A DNA stretch of 64,000 nucleotides from Galerina marginata (taxonomy: Eukaryota > Basidiomycota > Agaricomycetes > Agaricales > Galerinaceae): positions 2,294,001 through 2,358,000 of the forward strand of contig JAECYW010000009.1 of NCBI GenBank assembly GCA_023014335.1, read 5' to 3'. How positions within the stretch are numbered: position 1 is the stretch's first letter; each line of letters begins with the position of its first letter. Of the stretch, positions 12,301 through 24,085 are shown piece by piece. The translations under genes were made by a program, and so were the position numbers. The notes under the pieces are model-generated. The model did not search any database. It was not told the origin of the DNA and saw nothing but the letters and a program-made list of their open reading frames with translations.

Positions 12301-14246
12301 TTCAGCTCCGACAAGAGCGATCACCTCCCTCCGTCGATTTGCACGACGAGAGGGTCCAGTGATGCTTTCTTCGCCGTCTCTCGTGTCATCGCCGATTTCT
12401 GAATCTTCAGTGTCACCAGCAAGAGTGTCTAGCGCCTTACCCCACTTGACCAGAAGGGAAGCAAGGTACTTGAAGCCTATCCGCTCCTTGTCCTTGTCAC
12501 TGGGCTTATGTTGTCTGTTAATCTGCTCTTCGACTTCTTCCTCCCAAACGGCGCGTACAAGGGGGCTGATGGCTTTGCGAACCTTCGGTTCCTCGTCGAA
12601 TAACAACAGACATAGTCTCTCCTTTTGTTCTTCTTCAAGAGGAAAATGTCCCTCGATGTCACCGAGAACATGAATGACTGCTACTCGTATAGAGAGGTCG
12701 ACATCGGACGTAGCCATTTCGAGAAGACGTGTCTTGAATCGTTCGGTGAAGAGGGTGAGGGAAGGAATGTATTCCGCTTGGTCGTAAACCCCAGAGAGTG
12801 CCTTGACGGCCTCTAAACGAACATGGTTGTTCGTGTCGGATAGGACCCATCCCACGTAACGAAGGTAGTGAGCATCAAGGAAGTGTTCGGGGTACTTTCG
12901 AAGCCATAAGCCCAATGCACGGACGCATTCTGCTCGGATATTGGGATCGAGGTCACGGAAGCGATGGACGAAGACACTATCAACATCAGCATCAGCATCA
13001 TTGTTGACATGGAATTTCTCAGTGTGTGGCATACCCATCAACAAACTCCTTGACGAAGGTCTTTAATTTGTTCTGTCTTCGCTTAATGTCTTGCGACTTG
13101 ACCTCGAGCTCCTTCAGTCGCGCAGTCCCGCCCTTGGATCCCTTACGCTTCTTCTCTCCTTCCCGCTGGCGTGCTACGACCTCAGACTCTTTGTCCACAG
13201 CAGCAGCAACGTCGCACAGTGCTGTTTCTGCCTCTAATGCAATAACTGTGGCAGTATGTCGAAAGCTTCGAATCTGTGAAGACGACATTGAAACTACCCA
13301 TTGTTGGAGAGTTTCCATCATCTGCGACGAGTACAATGCATCGAGATCGGATGCGGAGATAACCAGTCGCTCTATCCATTCTGATAGCGACTTGCGGAAT
13401 CGTTTGAAAACAGGAAGTTTGGACGTGAGTGGATAGATAGGAGAGTTTTCCTACAGAAGAGAAATGAGCATATCCTATTCCACATGGTTTTCCACATAAA
13501 CGCACCTGCTTGAGAGATTCCGTAAAATCATCAAGTGTACTAACGATGCCGTCGAAGTCGACAGCCTGATCCGCATCAACCGAGTCATTGCTACCACATG
13601 AACGGAGAACAAGGTTGATAAGTTCAGCCAAGGCAGGTCCTGGAGATTGCTGCAGAGATTCAAGGAAATCCTCGGCGCTAGATTGTAAAGGAGATGCAGG
13701 ATTCATAATAGCATCTAGGAATGCAAGTTCAACACGTTTACTGAGATGCGACGAACACGGTTACTCACTAAACAAGGGATTATCGGCAGAAATCTTCGTG
13801 TCTTTGGCAACTTGGTCGGCATCATACGCGTCTTCTCCCTCCTTCGGTTTCCTGCCTCTACGTGTCCCGGCTTTGGGTGGTTTCGGCACGGTAGTCTTCT
13901 CTGTGCGCGGTTTCTTCGAAACCTTAGCCTTGGGTGAAGTTTTCGGTTTCGACTTCCCGGCCAAGCCCTCCTTTGATTTAGGGCCCTGATACCTCTCGTC
14001 TTCCTCTTCTTCGTCGTCGTCCTGTCCACTTTCTGGCCGATCTACATCATTTTCGGGATGCGCGTCGTCCTCCGTGTCGCTGTCGTTACGCTTGCGTTTT
14101 CTGGTGGCAGCGACTGATTGGGTCGTGAGCTTGAGATATTTTTGCTCTCCAAACAAGAAAAACGTACCTGAGATGAACGGCTGGACAGCCTTTCTATCTC
14201 TCTGAGAGCGCCTCGGCGCTGGAGAACTCGTTTGGGTATCCGACAT
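9388..14246 (-). CDS. SCC3: Cohesin subunit SCC3 / stromal antigen (STAG) family
   Basis: Start ATG at 14246 (MSDTQTSS), stop at 9388; by my exon estimate about 1,380 residues in over ten exons. N-terminus: disordered, basic/acidic, with a KRKRND stretch and an RGRKPKEGED AT-hook-like motif. Next comes the STAG region (exons near 13714-13035, e.g. SLKQ-ENSPIYPLTSKLP, EWIERL, SYRHTAT-like SFRHTATVIALE). The stromalin conservative domain follows directly after an intron at 13034-12977: FVHRFRDLDPNIRAECVRAL, LGLWLRKYPEHFL, RYVGWVLSD, VRLEAVKAL. HEAT-type helices continue to about 10,090, with a basic, S/T-rich C-tail ending VRRKRIRH. SCC3 binds the kleisin Rad21/Scc1 and loads and holds cohesin on DNA in the nucleus. 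The gene is divergent from the PP2C gene and convergent with the coiled-coil gene (298 bp between stops). Assignment is firm on the SCD; exact exon ends in the 3' half are approximate. Confidence 0.93.
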
Positions 14247-14488
14247 GGGGGTAATGGTGTGACCAGTCGCGTCGCGTTGTCATCGACGAGAACGTGCACG
14301 AGGTCACCCCGTGACTAGCCCTTGTCACAAACAATGAGCACAGCTTTTTGTCTCTTGAACATCCACAACCGCTGAAATACATCGGTTCTCCTGCAAGAAG
14401 CACGCGTCCCGGGTGAAAAATCAAACATAAAATCTGGCTTGGATTCTTTTATGGTCAGAAATAAGGAATAGAGCAATCTCCTTGAAAA
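14247..14488. promoter_or_regulatory. Shared divergent promoter of SCC3 and PP2C phosphatase
   Basis: About 240 bp between the SCC3 ATG and the proposed PP2C ATG. It contains the 11-mer tcgcgtcgcgt at 14267-14277 (21-31 bp from the SCC3 ATG) and a perfect MluI cell-cycle box acgcgt at 14402-14407. Cell-cycle control of SCC3 by an MBF-type factor is a reasonable inference; whether the phosphatase shares it is unknown. Confidence 0.55.
14267..14277. promoter_or_regulatory. MBF-like double site upstream of SCC3
   Basis: tcgcgtcgcgt on the + strand, i.e. acgcgacgcga on the coding strand, 21-31 bp before the SCC3 start codon. It is identical to the sites upstream of the RecQ helicase and MCM4. 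Confidence 0.5.
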
Positions 14489-15749
14489 ATGGATGTTTTG
14501 CCGGTTAGTACTTATCACTGTATCAGACTGTATCCTCCGGTTTCTACTTATCCACAATTCTTGACATAGATTCCTTCAACAAAAGATAAATCCTTTCCTG
14601 GTACTCCGCAGGTCTCAAGTCCGAGCGGAGCCGCGTCAGCCCTCATTGTGGAAACTCCTGTCGGTCAAATCGTAACACCGACCCTCAGCATTCCAGGCGA
14701 TTTCCACATTCATGTCGCTCAGTATCAACCGACCGAGCGTCCTATAGAGGACAGGTTTTCACTTGATTTTGACGCCGAGAAGACGCGCCTCATTCTCGGC
14801 GTGTACGATGGTCAGGAGGGCTGCGCTCCACATCTCCATACCAAATCTGACATGCAGAATCCTCCACTTCGAAGGTCATGGTGGGCCAGAAACCGCGGAT
14901 CACATAAGTAAAGTTCTCCCCCCTCTCTTGCTCGAGCGTTCTCCGAGCGAGCACGCTCAGATATTTGAAGAACTGGACCACTCCATTCTCCTAAAATTTA
15001 AGCAAGACCACTCATTCCTACGCCGAAAATCTTCTGATTGGATCCATAATGCCCAGCTAGTTAAATCAGGAAGCACTGCCTTAGTCATTGACATCGATTT
15101 ACAGAGTCTGTCAGCAACTTATGCCAACGCAGGCGATTGCCGGTTGGTTGTTTGTGACCTTAATTCCGGACGACTTGACCCGTTACTCCAAACAAACGAT
15201 CTTAACATGAAAACGTCTTTGGAACGGGACAGGCTCGTCTACGAACATCCTAATGAGGACCAGATCATCGTCGGGGATCGTTTATTTGGAAGGTTGATGT
15301 GTACCCGAGGTGAGCAAGGTGCTCATAATGTTTATTTTCTCTTGACTGACATTGCGAAACTTCGAGGTTTTGGTGATGGGTATTACAAGCTTCCCCGAGG
15401 TCTTTTTGGAAACAGCCAGCATAGGAAATACATCGATACCCTGTCAGCCATAGAACGTCAGGGGAAAATTCCAATGAATAAACAATATGCGTCACTTTTT
15501 TATGGGTATAAAACTCCTCCTTACATCACCGCGACACCAGAAACAGGTACATATCAGCTGGAGAAGGGTAACATCGTTATCCTAGCTTCTGACGGCTTGT
15601 GGGACTTGATCTCAAGCGAGGAGGCGACGCGCATCTTGCTGCAAGGAGTGGCTGAATGTGAAGACAACCTACCGTGGTACTTACTTGAAAATATCAAAGC
15701 TAAAACATCGCCTGGAGATGATATCACGATTATAGTGTTCAAAATTTGA
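14489..15749 (+). CDS. PP2C-family Ser/Thr protein phosphatase (PDP-like)
   Basis: Proposed exons 14489-14503, 14612-14810, 14875-15309 and 15367-15749 give 343 residues in frame. Splicing at 14811-14874 restores the hallmark VYDGHGG metal-binding motif, which is broken in the genomic sequence. Other PP2C elements: PIEDRFSLDF near the N-terminus, GSTALVIDID, ANAGDCRLVV, TRGFGDGYYK (the family usually has RAFGD), ASDGLWD, and a terminal GDDITIIVF. These supply the Mg/Mn-coordinating aspartates. The arrangement with long loops resembles pyruvate dehydrogenase phosphatase-type PP2Cs, but no clear mitochondrial presequence is visible, so the substrate is open. The 15 nt first exon (M-D-V-L-P) is inferred because no in-frame ATG exists in exon 2 before the conserved region; its donor (gttagt) is weaker than usual and the intron (108 bp) long. 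Confidence 0.88.
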
Positions 15750-17866
15750 TCCCTTTGAAATAGGGTGAGTGGGATTTCGCATTAGTCTCCATTTGCGGCA
15801 TCTCACGTCAAATGTCCCTCCTCTAGGAGCCTTCTTTCTCTCATATACCATGAGCAGTGGCTGCACGCGAGATTCAAATATGAGGTTTACCACGGATAAC
15901 GGTGGATTCACCTAACGGAAAGGAAGATTCCTCGAACTCCGTGCCATCTGGACGCCAAATGGCTAGAATTGCCACAATCCCTGCTCCTGGTTTTTTACTG
16001 AAATTATGTATGGATACTCACTTTTCGTTGTCTCCGCTTAAATCCTTTGTGACGCCAAAGGAAGAAATTACCTCTTATCTTGCCGACGACACCGGGGATT
16101 TCAGTCTGAGTACCTGTTTCATTTCTCTGATTCAAAAAGGGTATCATGACCTAATGTATGATGGATCATTGAAAAATGTGTCTTCCTCGAGCTGCAGACA
16201 GCATTGTTTGTTGTTAATGTCTGCTATTTTATGCCTAACATTAATATCATGAAGCCTCGAAGTTTGATTGTCAGTTTAGATGCTACCTCGTAGACCAACC
16301 AGCTTTCAGACCAATGATGACCAGGGGCGCAACGGCGAAAGTGGCCTGATTTAACAATTGGCATGATACGCATCTAATGGCCATAGTTAACTCCTGAAGC
16401 CTAAGGTCGTCTCGTCTTGATACTTTTCTTTAAGAAAAACCCCTTTTGGAGTTATTTTCACTTAGACAGCTGGTGTTCTTTGCGGACCACGATTGATATA
16501 TTGAGACCTGAATTTACTTAATACTGACTGTCTGATGATTCCAGACGTCAGTCATAAGTCGAAAAAATTACCTTGAATTTTCAATCCAGTTGGAGGTACG
16601 CAGGAGAGCATCGGGAAAACAAATAACTCCGAGATCCTGTTCCGTTAAATGTCTTCCGAGACTCAAGTTGATCCGTTACATCTTCCGGGGCTAATTTTTT
16701 CACGAGATACATGCAAAAATTACGTTAGCGTGTTCAAATATTCTGTTGGATTCCCCGTTATTTAGAGATTCTTGAATGTAGTAAACAGTTTCATCTGACA
16801 TAGTGTGGACAGATGTACCATAGTAGGTAGAGTGTCTCGACAGATGTGATTCTTCGATCTTTGTGGAGAGAAGTATTGACGGTTGTTTTTTTGCCCACAA
16901 TCACGACTTTGCTTCCGACGCCGATGACCCTCAAGGCTATACACTGGCTGGCATGTCATTACAAACGCCACTAACGCTTCCGCGAGCTTTACAGAGCCTT
17001 TCCTGACCAATTCAACATTCTCAAGCCTCGTGCAGCGTCATTGGCGGAGTGGTGAATGGCTGTGATCGTCGGACTCGACACATACCGTCCATTCAAGTTC
17101 GCGTGGTTGCTTGCGAGCGTTCATCCTGCTTCTCTTCAGAGATTGACGACACATCCTAGAGCGGACACACATGGAGTTCCAGATCAGCTGAGCTGTCGCG
17201 ATCTAGAAACCCGTACTTTGATCCCTGATTGTCCGCAGTCCGATCTCTTTCCTCGTTTTTTTAGGTTCAAACGAGTGAAGTAGGAGGAAACATCTGATAT
17301 GCGTAATCCTGAAAACCAATTGAGCGACAGCAAGATCATGATTCGGTTGTCGAAATGGTGGGGCTGGGATAGTTTTGAGCTGTGGGATAAGCATGGAAGA
17401 CTAGTCGCACAAGCCAATGTGGTACGCGTCGCGCACATGCTGTCCGGGAGGGAAGTACGCAAGTTTGAATCATTTGCGGACAACCTGAGAAGATTGTTGC
17501 GAAATGACTCAAATTTGGCTGCCCGGCGTAAACTTTACCGACTCTGGCAATCCATCTGTCTCTCCTATCGCCTCTTCTGCTCGAATCGACATACTTTTCA
17601 TCTGACCAATGCGTCATTCAACGCGGGTTTAGCGCTCACTCACCTCTGCACATCACCGGCTTACGGACGCGCTCGCACAGGGATTACCTCAGAGTTGACA
17701 AACAGATGCCGGCTCGGAACGATCATCCAGCAACTCCGAAAGTGACGCTTGGCCATCCCTTATTTTAAATCCCTATAGAACCGGGAATTGGAAGTTGGAA
17801 CTATAAGTAGCGACGAAGGACACTTTCTATCCTTTACAGATTTAACGACCATCCCACTGCATCCAA
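15750..17866. other. 2.1 kb region without a supported gene
   Basis: AT-richer than the neighbouring genes, with frequent stops in all frames. A 148-codon open frame with its own ATG at 17299-17745 overlaps another open frame on the opposite strand. Neither has motifs I recognise or good splice context, so I do not call a gene. The final 70 bp form the promoter of the next gene. Confidence 0.5.
17801..17810 (+). promoter_or_regulatory. TATA-like element
   Basis: ctataagtag lies 57-66 bp upstream of ATG 17867, followed by a pyrimidine-rich stretch (actttctatcctttac) suited to a transcription start. Position and sequence fit a core promoter; not more than that can be said. Confidence 0.4.
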
Positions 17867-19396
17867 ATGTCCTATCCCTCCAAACCAAAGCCTGTCTCCT
17901 ACACCGAGGTTGTCAGGGCCTTCAGCGGCCAGGATGTCCAAGACGATGTAAACGACGCTTGCGGGAAGCTCGCGCACGCGATGACCGCAATGATGGAAAA
18001 GTTTGACGCGATCACGAAGCAAATGCACACTATTGACCTCCTCAGGCTCAGCGCGCCCCTAGTGCCCAAGTGGGATTCGATGCGCCAGGTTAGTCGTGTC
18101 GTCCTAGTGAACAGCGCCGACGACTAAATCACTGATGAGAACCTTAGGACTTGGCCGAACTCCTTTGGCAATTCCGCACCAATTCTGGGGTTATATCCGG
18201 ACGCTTGAAGTGTGAGCCTTTCCCAGACCAATCTTCTCTTGTTTTAACGGACACTCAACCCCGCGGCAGTATTTTGCACTGCAGTATTACCTATGGCAGC
18301 GCGGAATTTGGATGCAAAATCAGCCCGATCGCCTTCTCACAACGAGAGCCTTCAAGTATTACAGTCCTACATGTCGGTGAGTATTGAACTGAATCGTAAT
18401 ATTATGGCTTTCTGATCAGAGGGGCTCTCTAGATTTCAGCAGAACATGCAGCGCTCACGAGGACGCTCACTGACCGGGTTTTCCGGCTGAGCGCCCGAAT
18501 GGTTGTATTTGTGACCGAGTTCACAAAATTAGTCGGTCGACATGCAGTCAGCGGTCAACAAGAAATGTGGGATTTGTCACAAAGGCTATCCGAGCTCGAT
18601 AACCAGGTACAACAGTAAGTTGTATTAGCCTTGCATCACCACACGCGATTGATTATGGCCACCATAGTTTGTTTACAACGGTAAGATACCTCTGAGTATT
18701 CTGGTGGTCCTCCCTCTAACTAAAATGTAGACAAGTGAATTGTCGATCACAGACATTACGCACCTACTTTTTACATCCTCTCGTATGATTTCTTCTGCTG
18801 GCCGTACAGGCAGATCAAAAATCACTCGGAAGCAAATAGTATGCATACTCTGCCCATTTGCACTAGACATGATCTTACCATTTTTTGAAGGTTCTGGACG
18901 GAGATCTCATAAATATTGGCAAAGCCTATGAAAGTGCGGATCGTACGTTAGCTCCTCACTTCTGTAATCGCTGAAATTCTGACTTACATTACGACTTTCT
19001 TCTCCAGGAAAACGAAACGAGGTTGCACATGCACAATACGCTTCTCAACTACGCCAAAGTCGTACCGATCCCCTCGCAGTCGCACAGACCATGGTTTCGT
19101 CATTTCTCTTAGACCAAATGCTCACTTCAGAGTCAGGTTTAAGCTTTTTTCTGTCTATATGGTCGCGGCTACGTACCGATTGCACTGAAATTTTTCAGTG
19201 GACCAAAAACCCAGGACAATTTGTAAGTTTTCAATCTTACAGTTATCACTAGAAACTTATCCTCACCCAGGCCGTTCCCCCCATTATTTCCTGTTACGCC
19301 GAAAGCGGTAGCACGCTATACGCAGCATTGGCCACCGCGCTTGATGTTTATTGCTCAGGAATAGATCCCTCTCTTCGCATGGGTGATGCCCGGTAA
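17867..19396 (+). CDS. Helical basidiomycete protein of unknown function (9 exons)
   Basis: Nine exons (17867-18088, 18148-18211, 18270-18376, 18433-18614, 18668-18680, 18731-18838, 18891-18942, 19008-19222, 19271-19396) join exactly in frame to 362 residues. The protein is almost all predicted helix. Recognisable blocks: VNDACGKLAHAMTAMMEKFD, APLVPKWDSMRQDL near 70-85, CTAVLPMAARNLDAK, SISAEHAALTRTLTDRVF, ITHLLFTSSRMISSAGR, VLDGDLINIGKAYESAD, NEVAHAQYA, SIWSRLRTDCTEIFQW and a final TLYAALATALDVYCSGID. I recall similar uncharacterised proteins in other mushrooms but know no function or domain name. No signal peptide, membrane segment or catalytic motif. One exon is only 13 nt. Removing any intron differently breaks the frame, so the model is sound; the role is unknown. 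Confidence 0.8.
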
Positions 19397-20931
19397 ACCT
19401 CATTTCCCGCATTTTCATTCCTCGTTTTCTACCTGCTGTGTACTCTCGGTCTAGCTTTCTTGCATGTTTTGCTGTGATTATTAGAAGTCATATTAATTAT
19501 ATTTTGCACTCGCCAATATTTCTCGGAGTTTTCCAGCAGATTTGCGAGGACCTCGGAGAGACATAAATAGCAGGAGATCTGCATCTCCTTACATCCACGC
19601 ATGCAGCGTCAATTTTCAAAACAGGAGCTACGCCGCTCGATTAGAGTTCGTACCGTGAATAGATGGTTTTCCTTTCATCCAAATGGACACTATTTCCTCG
19701 ATCCTCCATTTCTTTCTAGTATTTTACTTGCCTGTGTACACACACCTTCAATGATTTTAATACTTACCGAACACTTTGGCACTACAAATAACTTGCGTCG
19801 ACATCGCATCGTTTTCGACTGACGGTGCTTTCTAAACTCTAATTCTATGCCTATCCTCAACTTGGGCTCGGAACCACTAAACTCATGTCCGATGAAAGCG
19901 TAAACGCCAATCAGGAGAAGCACTCTCGGAGTCACGGTCCCTTCAAATCGAAGGTGGGATTCAGGGGAATAGTTTGATCCGCTGAAACACGAAAGCTGAA
20001 GTCAGTTTTTAGAACCCTGAAGTACGGAAAACAGTTACTTAGGAGAGGAGGCTTAACCGATCAATGTGGGGTCTTGAAAACACCTCGACCTTCACAAAAT
20101 CATGTCAATTGCCGTGAAGTGGCTTCCTATTATGTAATAGCAACTTGAGCGTTGAGTACAAATGCAGAAGGTGACCCGTCGGACACTTTCAGCGTCACGA
20201 TTTTGAAGATCCCGCTGTGAGTCCTGTCCATGTCCTTGAATCCAGACTTGAGGTACTTACTAAGCAGGTGGCATAACACGAGGCCATGAACTAACGGCGA
20301 AAGTAAAATATTATACTGCCCCAAACCCGATCACAGAGGCAATGCGAAAGTGGGCAAGAAATGGACTCAAATGCGCGGAGAAAATCCAATCAAAATCACG
20401 GGTTGACCCGATGAGCGATCGAAATAAGCGCCTATAAGATCGCCGTCCATAGAGAGCCGAGCGGGGCCAATTAGGCAATCAAAATGGTTATTGCAATTTC
20501 CGTTTCCATTCCAGCACATATAACATGGTGAGATATAGTGAAAGTATATTACAGATAGCTAGATACAAGAAAATGGCGTGGGTGGCGCAGGTTATCAAAA
20601 ACGCCTTATGTGTAGGCTTATAAGACCCATTGACAGCTGTTAAGACGCTAGATATGCTGTCTTTTATCTGATTATCGGACGAAAAGGGCCGTGAAGGGCA
20701 AATGCGAAAGCGCAACAAAAAACAAGGTGTATGAAAAGGTGGCGCATAACTACAGGAAGGATGTTTTGTACATTACATGGTAAAGTCAAGTGTGCGTGGT
20801 GGGTATTGGAAGGTGGAATTGAGATGAATGGTAAGGGGATAGGAAAATGGTTGAGAGATAAGAACAAGAGAATATTGCAAATCATGGGAGATTAAAAAAT
20901 GAGAAGGCGTGTCAACGCGATAAGAAAACAA
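19397..20931. other. 1.5 kb region without a supported gene
   Basis: No reading frame of convincing length or composition. Two short minus-strand stretches (about 20,240-20,130 and 19,980-19,830) read like protein with hydrophobic/polar alternation but are separated by stops and have no shared frame. They may be decayed exons. The right end is the 3' flank of the F-box/WD40 gene. Confidence 0.4.
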
Positions 20932-23900
20932 TCAGACAAAAAGAGCGGCATTCAAGTCGGTAGAAAAATCCAGGATAACGATTTTTTGGTCATGCGAAGT
21001 GCTGGAAGTAAATCGCTCAGCGGTTGATCCCAAAAAAAGTAGAGAGTAAAAATACCTAACAATTCGCGCTACATCGAACTTGACATCGAAAATATGGCTG
21101 GTGTGCGTTTCCTTGAATTCGCGAACCAGTTTACCTTGAGCCGCATAGAGAATCAGCATCATGACAAAGGTTTGGAGTTTTTAAAGTAAAACCTACCGCT
21201 ACCGAGGTCCCATAACTTCACGCTCTTGTCGTAACTTGCACTTACGAGACGCCCAGTCCGAGGATCAAAGGACAACGCGCGCACAAGGGCTTCGTGGCCC
21301 ACCAGGGTGCGAAGGCAGTCGCCGGTTGATGCACTCCAGACCTTGATTTTACAATCATTGGAGCCCGAGACGATTAGGTCATCCTGTTGACGAAAGATGT
21401 GAGTAAAGGTCGGCGAGGGACAAAAGCAGGGCGGTTGTGACCTTGAACTCAATGCATGCTAAGCCTCTGTCGTGGCCTTCAAAGGTTCTTAGCCGTTCGC
21501 CGCTCTCAATATCCCATAATATCATCTTGCCGTCGCCACTTGCACTGACCTGGAGAAAGAGATGTCAGCATATGAAATGCACAGGGTATAAGATGATGAC
21601 ATACAACTCTGCCACTTTGTAATCCGACGGCGTTGACAGGGCCTTCATGACCACGCAAAGTACGATGTAGCTCCAAGGTTTTACGATTCCAAACCCGAAT
21701 CACAGCGTCTTTGGAACTACAATTATAAACCAGCGATAAATCGAAGAATAAAGTGAAGTTGAACAAAAGACATACCAGCTGACTATCCACTGTTTGTCGA
21801 TCCTCAGGTCAAGAACACCACCGACATGTCCTTTGAGAACTGCCCTGACTTCTGCCGTGACCTCCCTTTCACCTTCGTCGTTGTAACGGACAGAACGACC
21901 GTCCTCCATGCTCATCGTGTCCCCATCTGGGTCCAGGGCCTGGCCCAAATGAAGATCCCAGACACAAACCGAACAGTCACTGCTTCCGCTGACCATGAAC
22001 CCTGTCCTCGGTAGGGCAGGTCGCCTCGTGCCACCAATGGGTGCAACTTCATCAGAGATAATTTCATCGTCAGCATCTTCTTGACTGGAGTCAGGGTCGT
22101 GTTCCCATTCGCGATCCCAATCCCTCTCGAACTTCAGACATAGCACGCTACCCCTATGAGCACCAGTGAAGTTGCCTAGCAGCTTTCCTGTGCGTAAGCT
22201 CCAGACTTTAATAGTCCGGTCCCGAGACCCTGTAATAATTCGACGGGAATCAAATTCGAGGCAGTAAACGCTGCAAAATAAAATTTAAAAATAGCCCGCA
22301 AGAAAGGAGGCGATGAAAAAAAAAAACTGCAACATACCTGTCAGTATGCCCCGCTATTCTCATTAATGTCGGTTCAAAGCATTTCCCAACCCGTGTGTTG
22401 GCCATCTCGACGCCCTTGCTGTGTCCAGAAACAGTACCAATATGGGCATTGTTGTACACTCCCCCCATGCGCCGTGTCGAATCGCCTGCATGACTCAAAT
22501 CTCCGAATAGGGGAACGTGAGTCGCACCAGACCACCGCAGATCCAGCTCCAACCTCTCTCGATAGAGTATTCGCCAATCTAACCTCAGGGGTGCACTCGT
22601 AATCGGTGCATCGATAATTGGCGACGAAAGCCCCAGCACGCGTTTAGCCTTGGCGCCAACATCAATAAGGTCAAAATCCCAAGTTTTTCCCAGAGTTGCC
22701 CGTACGTTTCTTGTTTGGCCGTGTGGCACGGCGGCTGCGCGTCTTAAGTCGACGTTCCATCTACCGAGGAACAAGGTGCGCCAGACTGCGTTATCGCTTG
22801 CTAAACGACACCAGGCCCTAGAAACAAGGCGGCAAGATAGAAGAGCACGTAAGGCCTCGTGTGGATCGCCATCAGGTTCGTTGATGACCAAACTGCTTCT
22901 GCCAGGAGATACCGGGATGTTTGAAGAAACTTTCGTCGGATGTAATGAGGAAGGGAGAGGTGGTGGACAGAGTAGAGCGAGGATGTGCAGAGCCAGCTCG
23001 GGCGGGAGAAGAGAAAGAATATCTAGAGGTTGAAAATGTTACGTATTAATTACAATAGCAATTATTTGTGACAGGAAACACGGACCGATTCCATGAATAG
23101 CTCTCACATCGATGAAACATGCCTCGTCGTCGATTAATTCGCCTTCTTCCCCATCGAGGGGTGGCAGTTCGGAATAATTGATATTTTCACAGAGGTCGCC
23201 TCGGCTTCCATTACCAGGTCTATTCGGGAACAAACCAGTGGTTTTGGCTTTACCTTTACCTTTGCTGGCAGAACCAGTGTTCCAATATACGGGCGAGTTT
23301 CTGCCACTCGTTGCCGCGTTGGGTGTGTACCACGACTGATTCACATTGCGGCGAGGCGAGGTAGAAGGTGATGGAGTTCTGGTAGAAGAAGGAGAAGAGT
23401 GGGGTGACGTTGAATTTACGTTGGAGAAATTGAGCATGGTGCGCCCAGGAGATGATATGACGTCCCACAGCCGTGGAAGAAGGGTTTTGAGCGAGTTAGA
23501 ATGCTGCGGTGGAGAGTGTTGGAAGTCGCGGTTGCTTGTGCTCGTGCTGGGGTTGCTATTGCTAGCGTAGATGGAACGACCCCTAGAGAAACTAATCGGA
23601 GAAGACAAGAATTTGCTGGTGCTGGGATAACTCCCAGGAATGAATGGGTTTGAATCGGTATCCTCAGTATCCATGTCGATAATTGAGAAATCTGCAGTCG
23701 GTGCTGGAGATGCTGGGCGATTGTGATGGGACTCGTGGTGAGGCTCTGTGTCCATATCATTAGACTCCAATTCAAGTGGAGGTAGCCTTTCGGAAGTAGT
23801 GAGGAATGGAGAGCCGAGAACGGTAGAAAATAATCGGGAGAACCGAGGATCGCCGGGGGGAGGCGGCGGCGGTGTCACTGGTGTTGTAGGGCGAGCCAAA

Positions 23901-24085
23901 GTGCGCGTTCTAGTGAACGGCAAGGCGGACGAAGATGTTGTGCGATGATGTCGCTGCAGTGAAATGTCGTAGGGGCGAACATCATACGAGCTCGCTGTCC
24001 TCCGCGAAATGGGCCGGGGGCGGTGGTGGCCTGGATATGCGGACGGTGGTGCGGGGGACGTTCTTGAGTGGCTTGAAGATGCCAT
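20932..24085 (-). CDS. F-box/WD40-repeat protein (putative SCF substrate receptor)
   Basis: ATG at 24085, stop at 20932, roughly 900 residues. The first 330 residues (exon 24085-23086) are disordered, rich in S, T and P. An intron at 23085-23023 joins HGI to DILSLLPPELALHILALL, which with CRLVSRAWCRLASDNAVWRT forms a classical F-box. WD40 repeats follow: RIITGSRDRTIKVW, MVSGSSDCSVCVW, CSKDAVIRVW, VVSASGDGKMILWD, LIVSGSNDCKIKVW, LVSASYDKSVKLWD, and a final STSHDQKIVILDF. That is about seven blades with an acidic insertion (SSQEDADDE) between the first two. F-box/WD40 proteins bind Skp1 through the F-box and recruit phosphorylated substrates to the SCF ubiquitin ligase. The family includes Met30, Cdc4 and Pop1; I cannot choose among them. 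Two short introns interrupt the last blade. The long N-terminal extension is unusual. Confidence 0.9.

Noticed and set aside
15902..16252. 116-codon + strand open frame downstream of the PP2C gene
   Set aside because: Begins with GTG rather than ATG, no motif, and follows the PP2C stop without intron signals to join it.
17299..17745. 148-codon + strand open frame with an ATG
   Set aside because: No recognisable motif, overlaps an equally plausible open frame on the other strand, and has no supporting splice partner or promoter.
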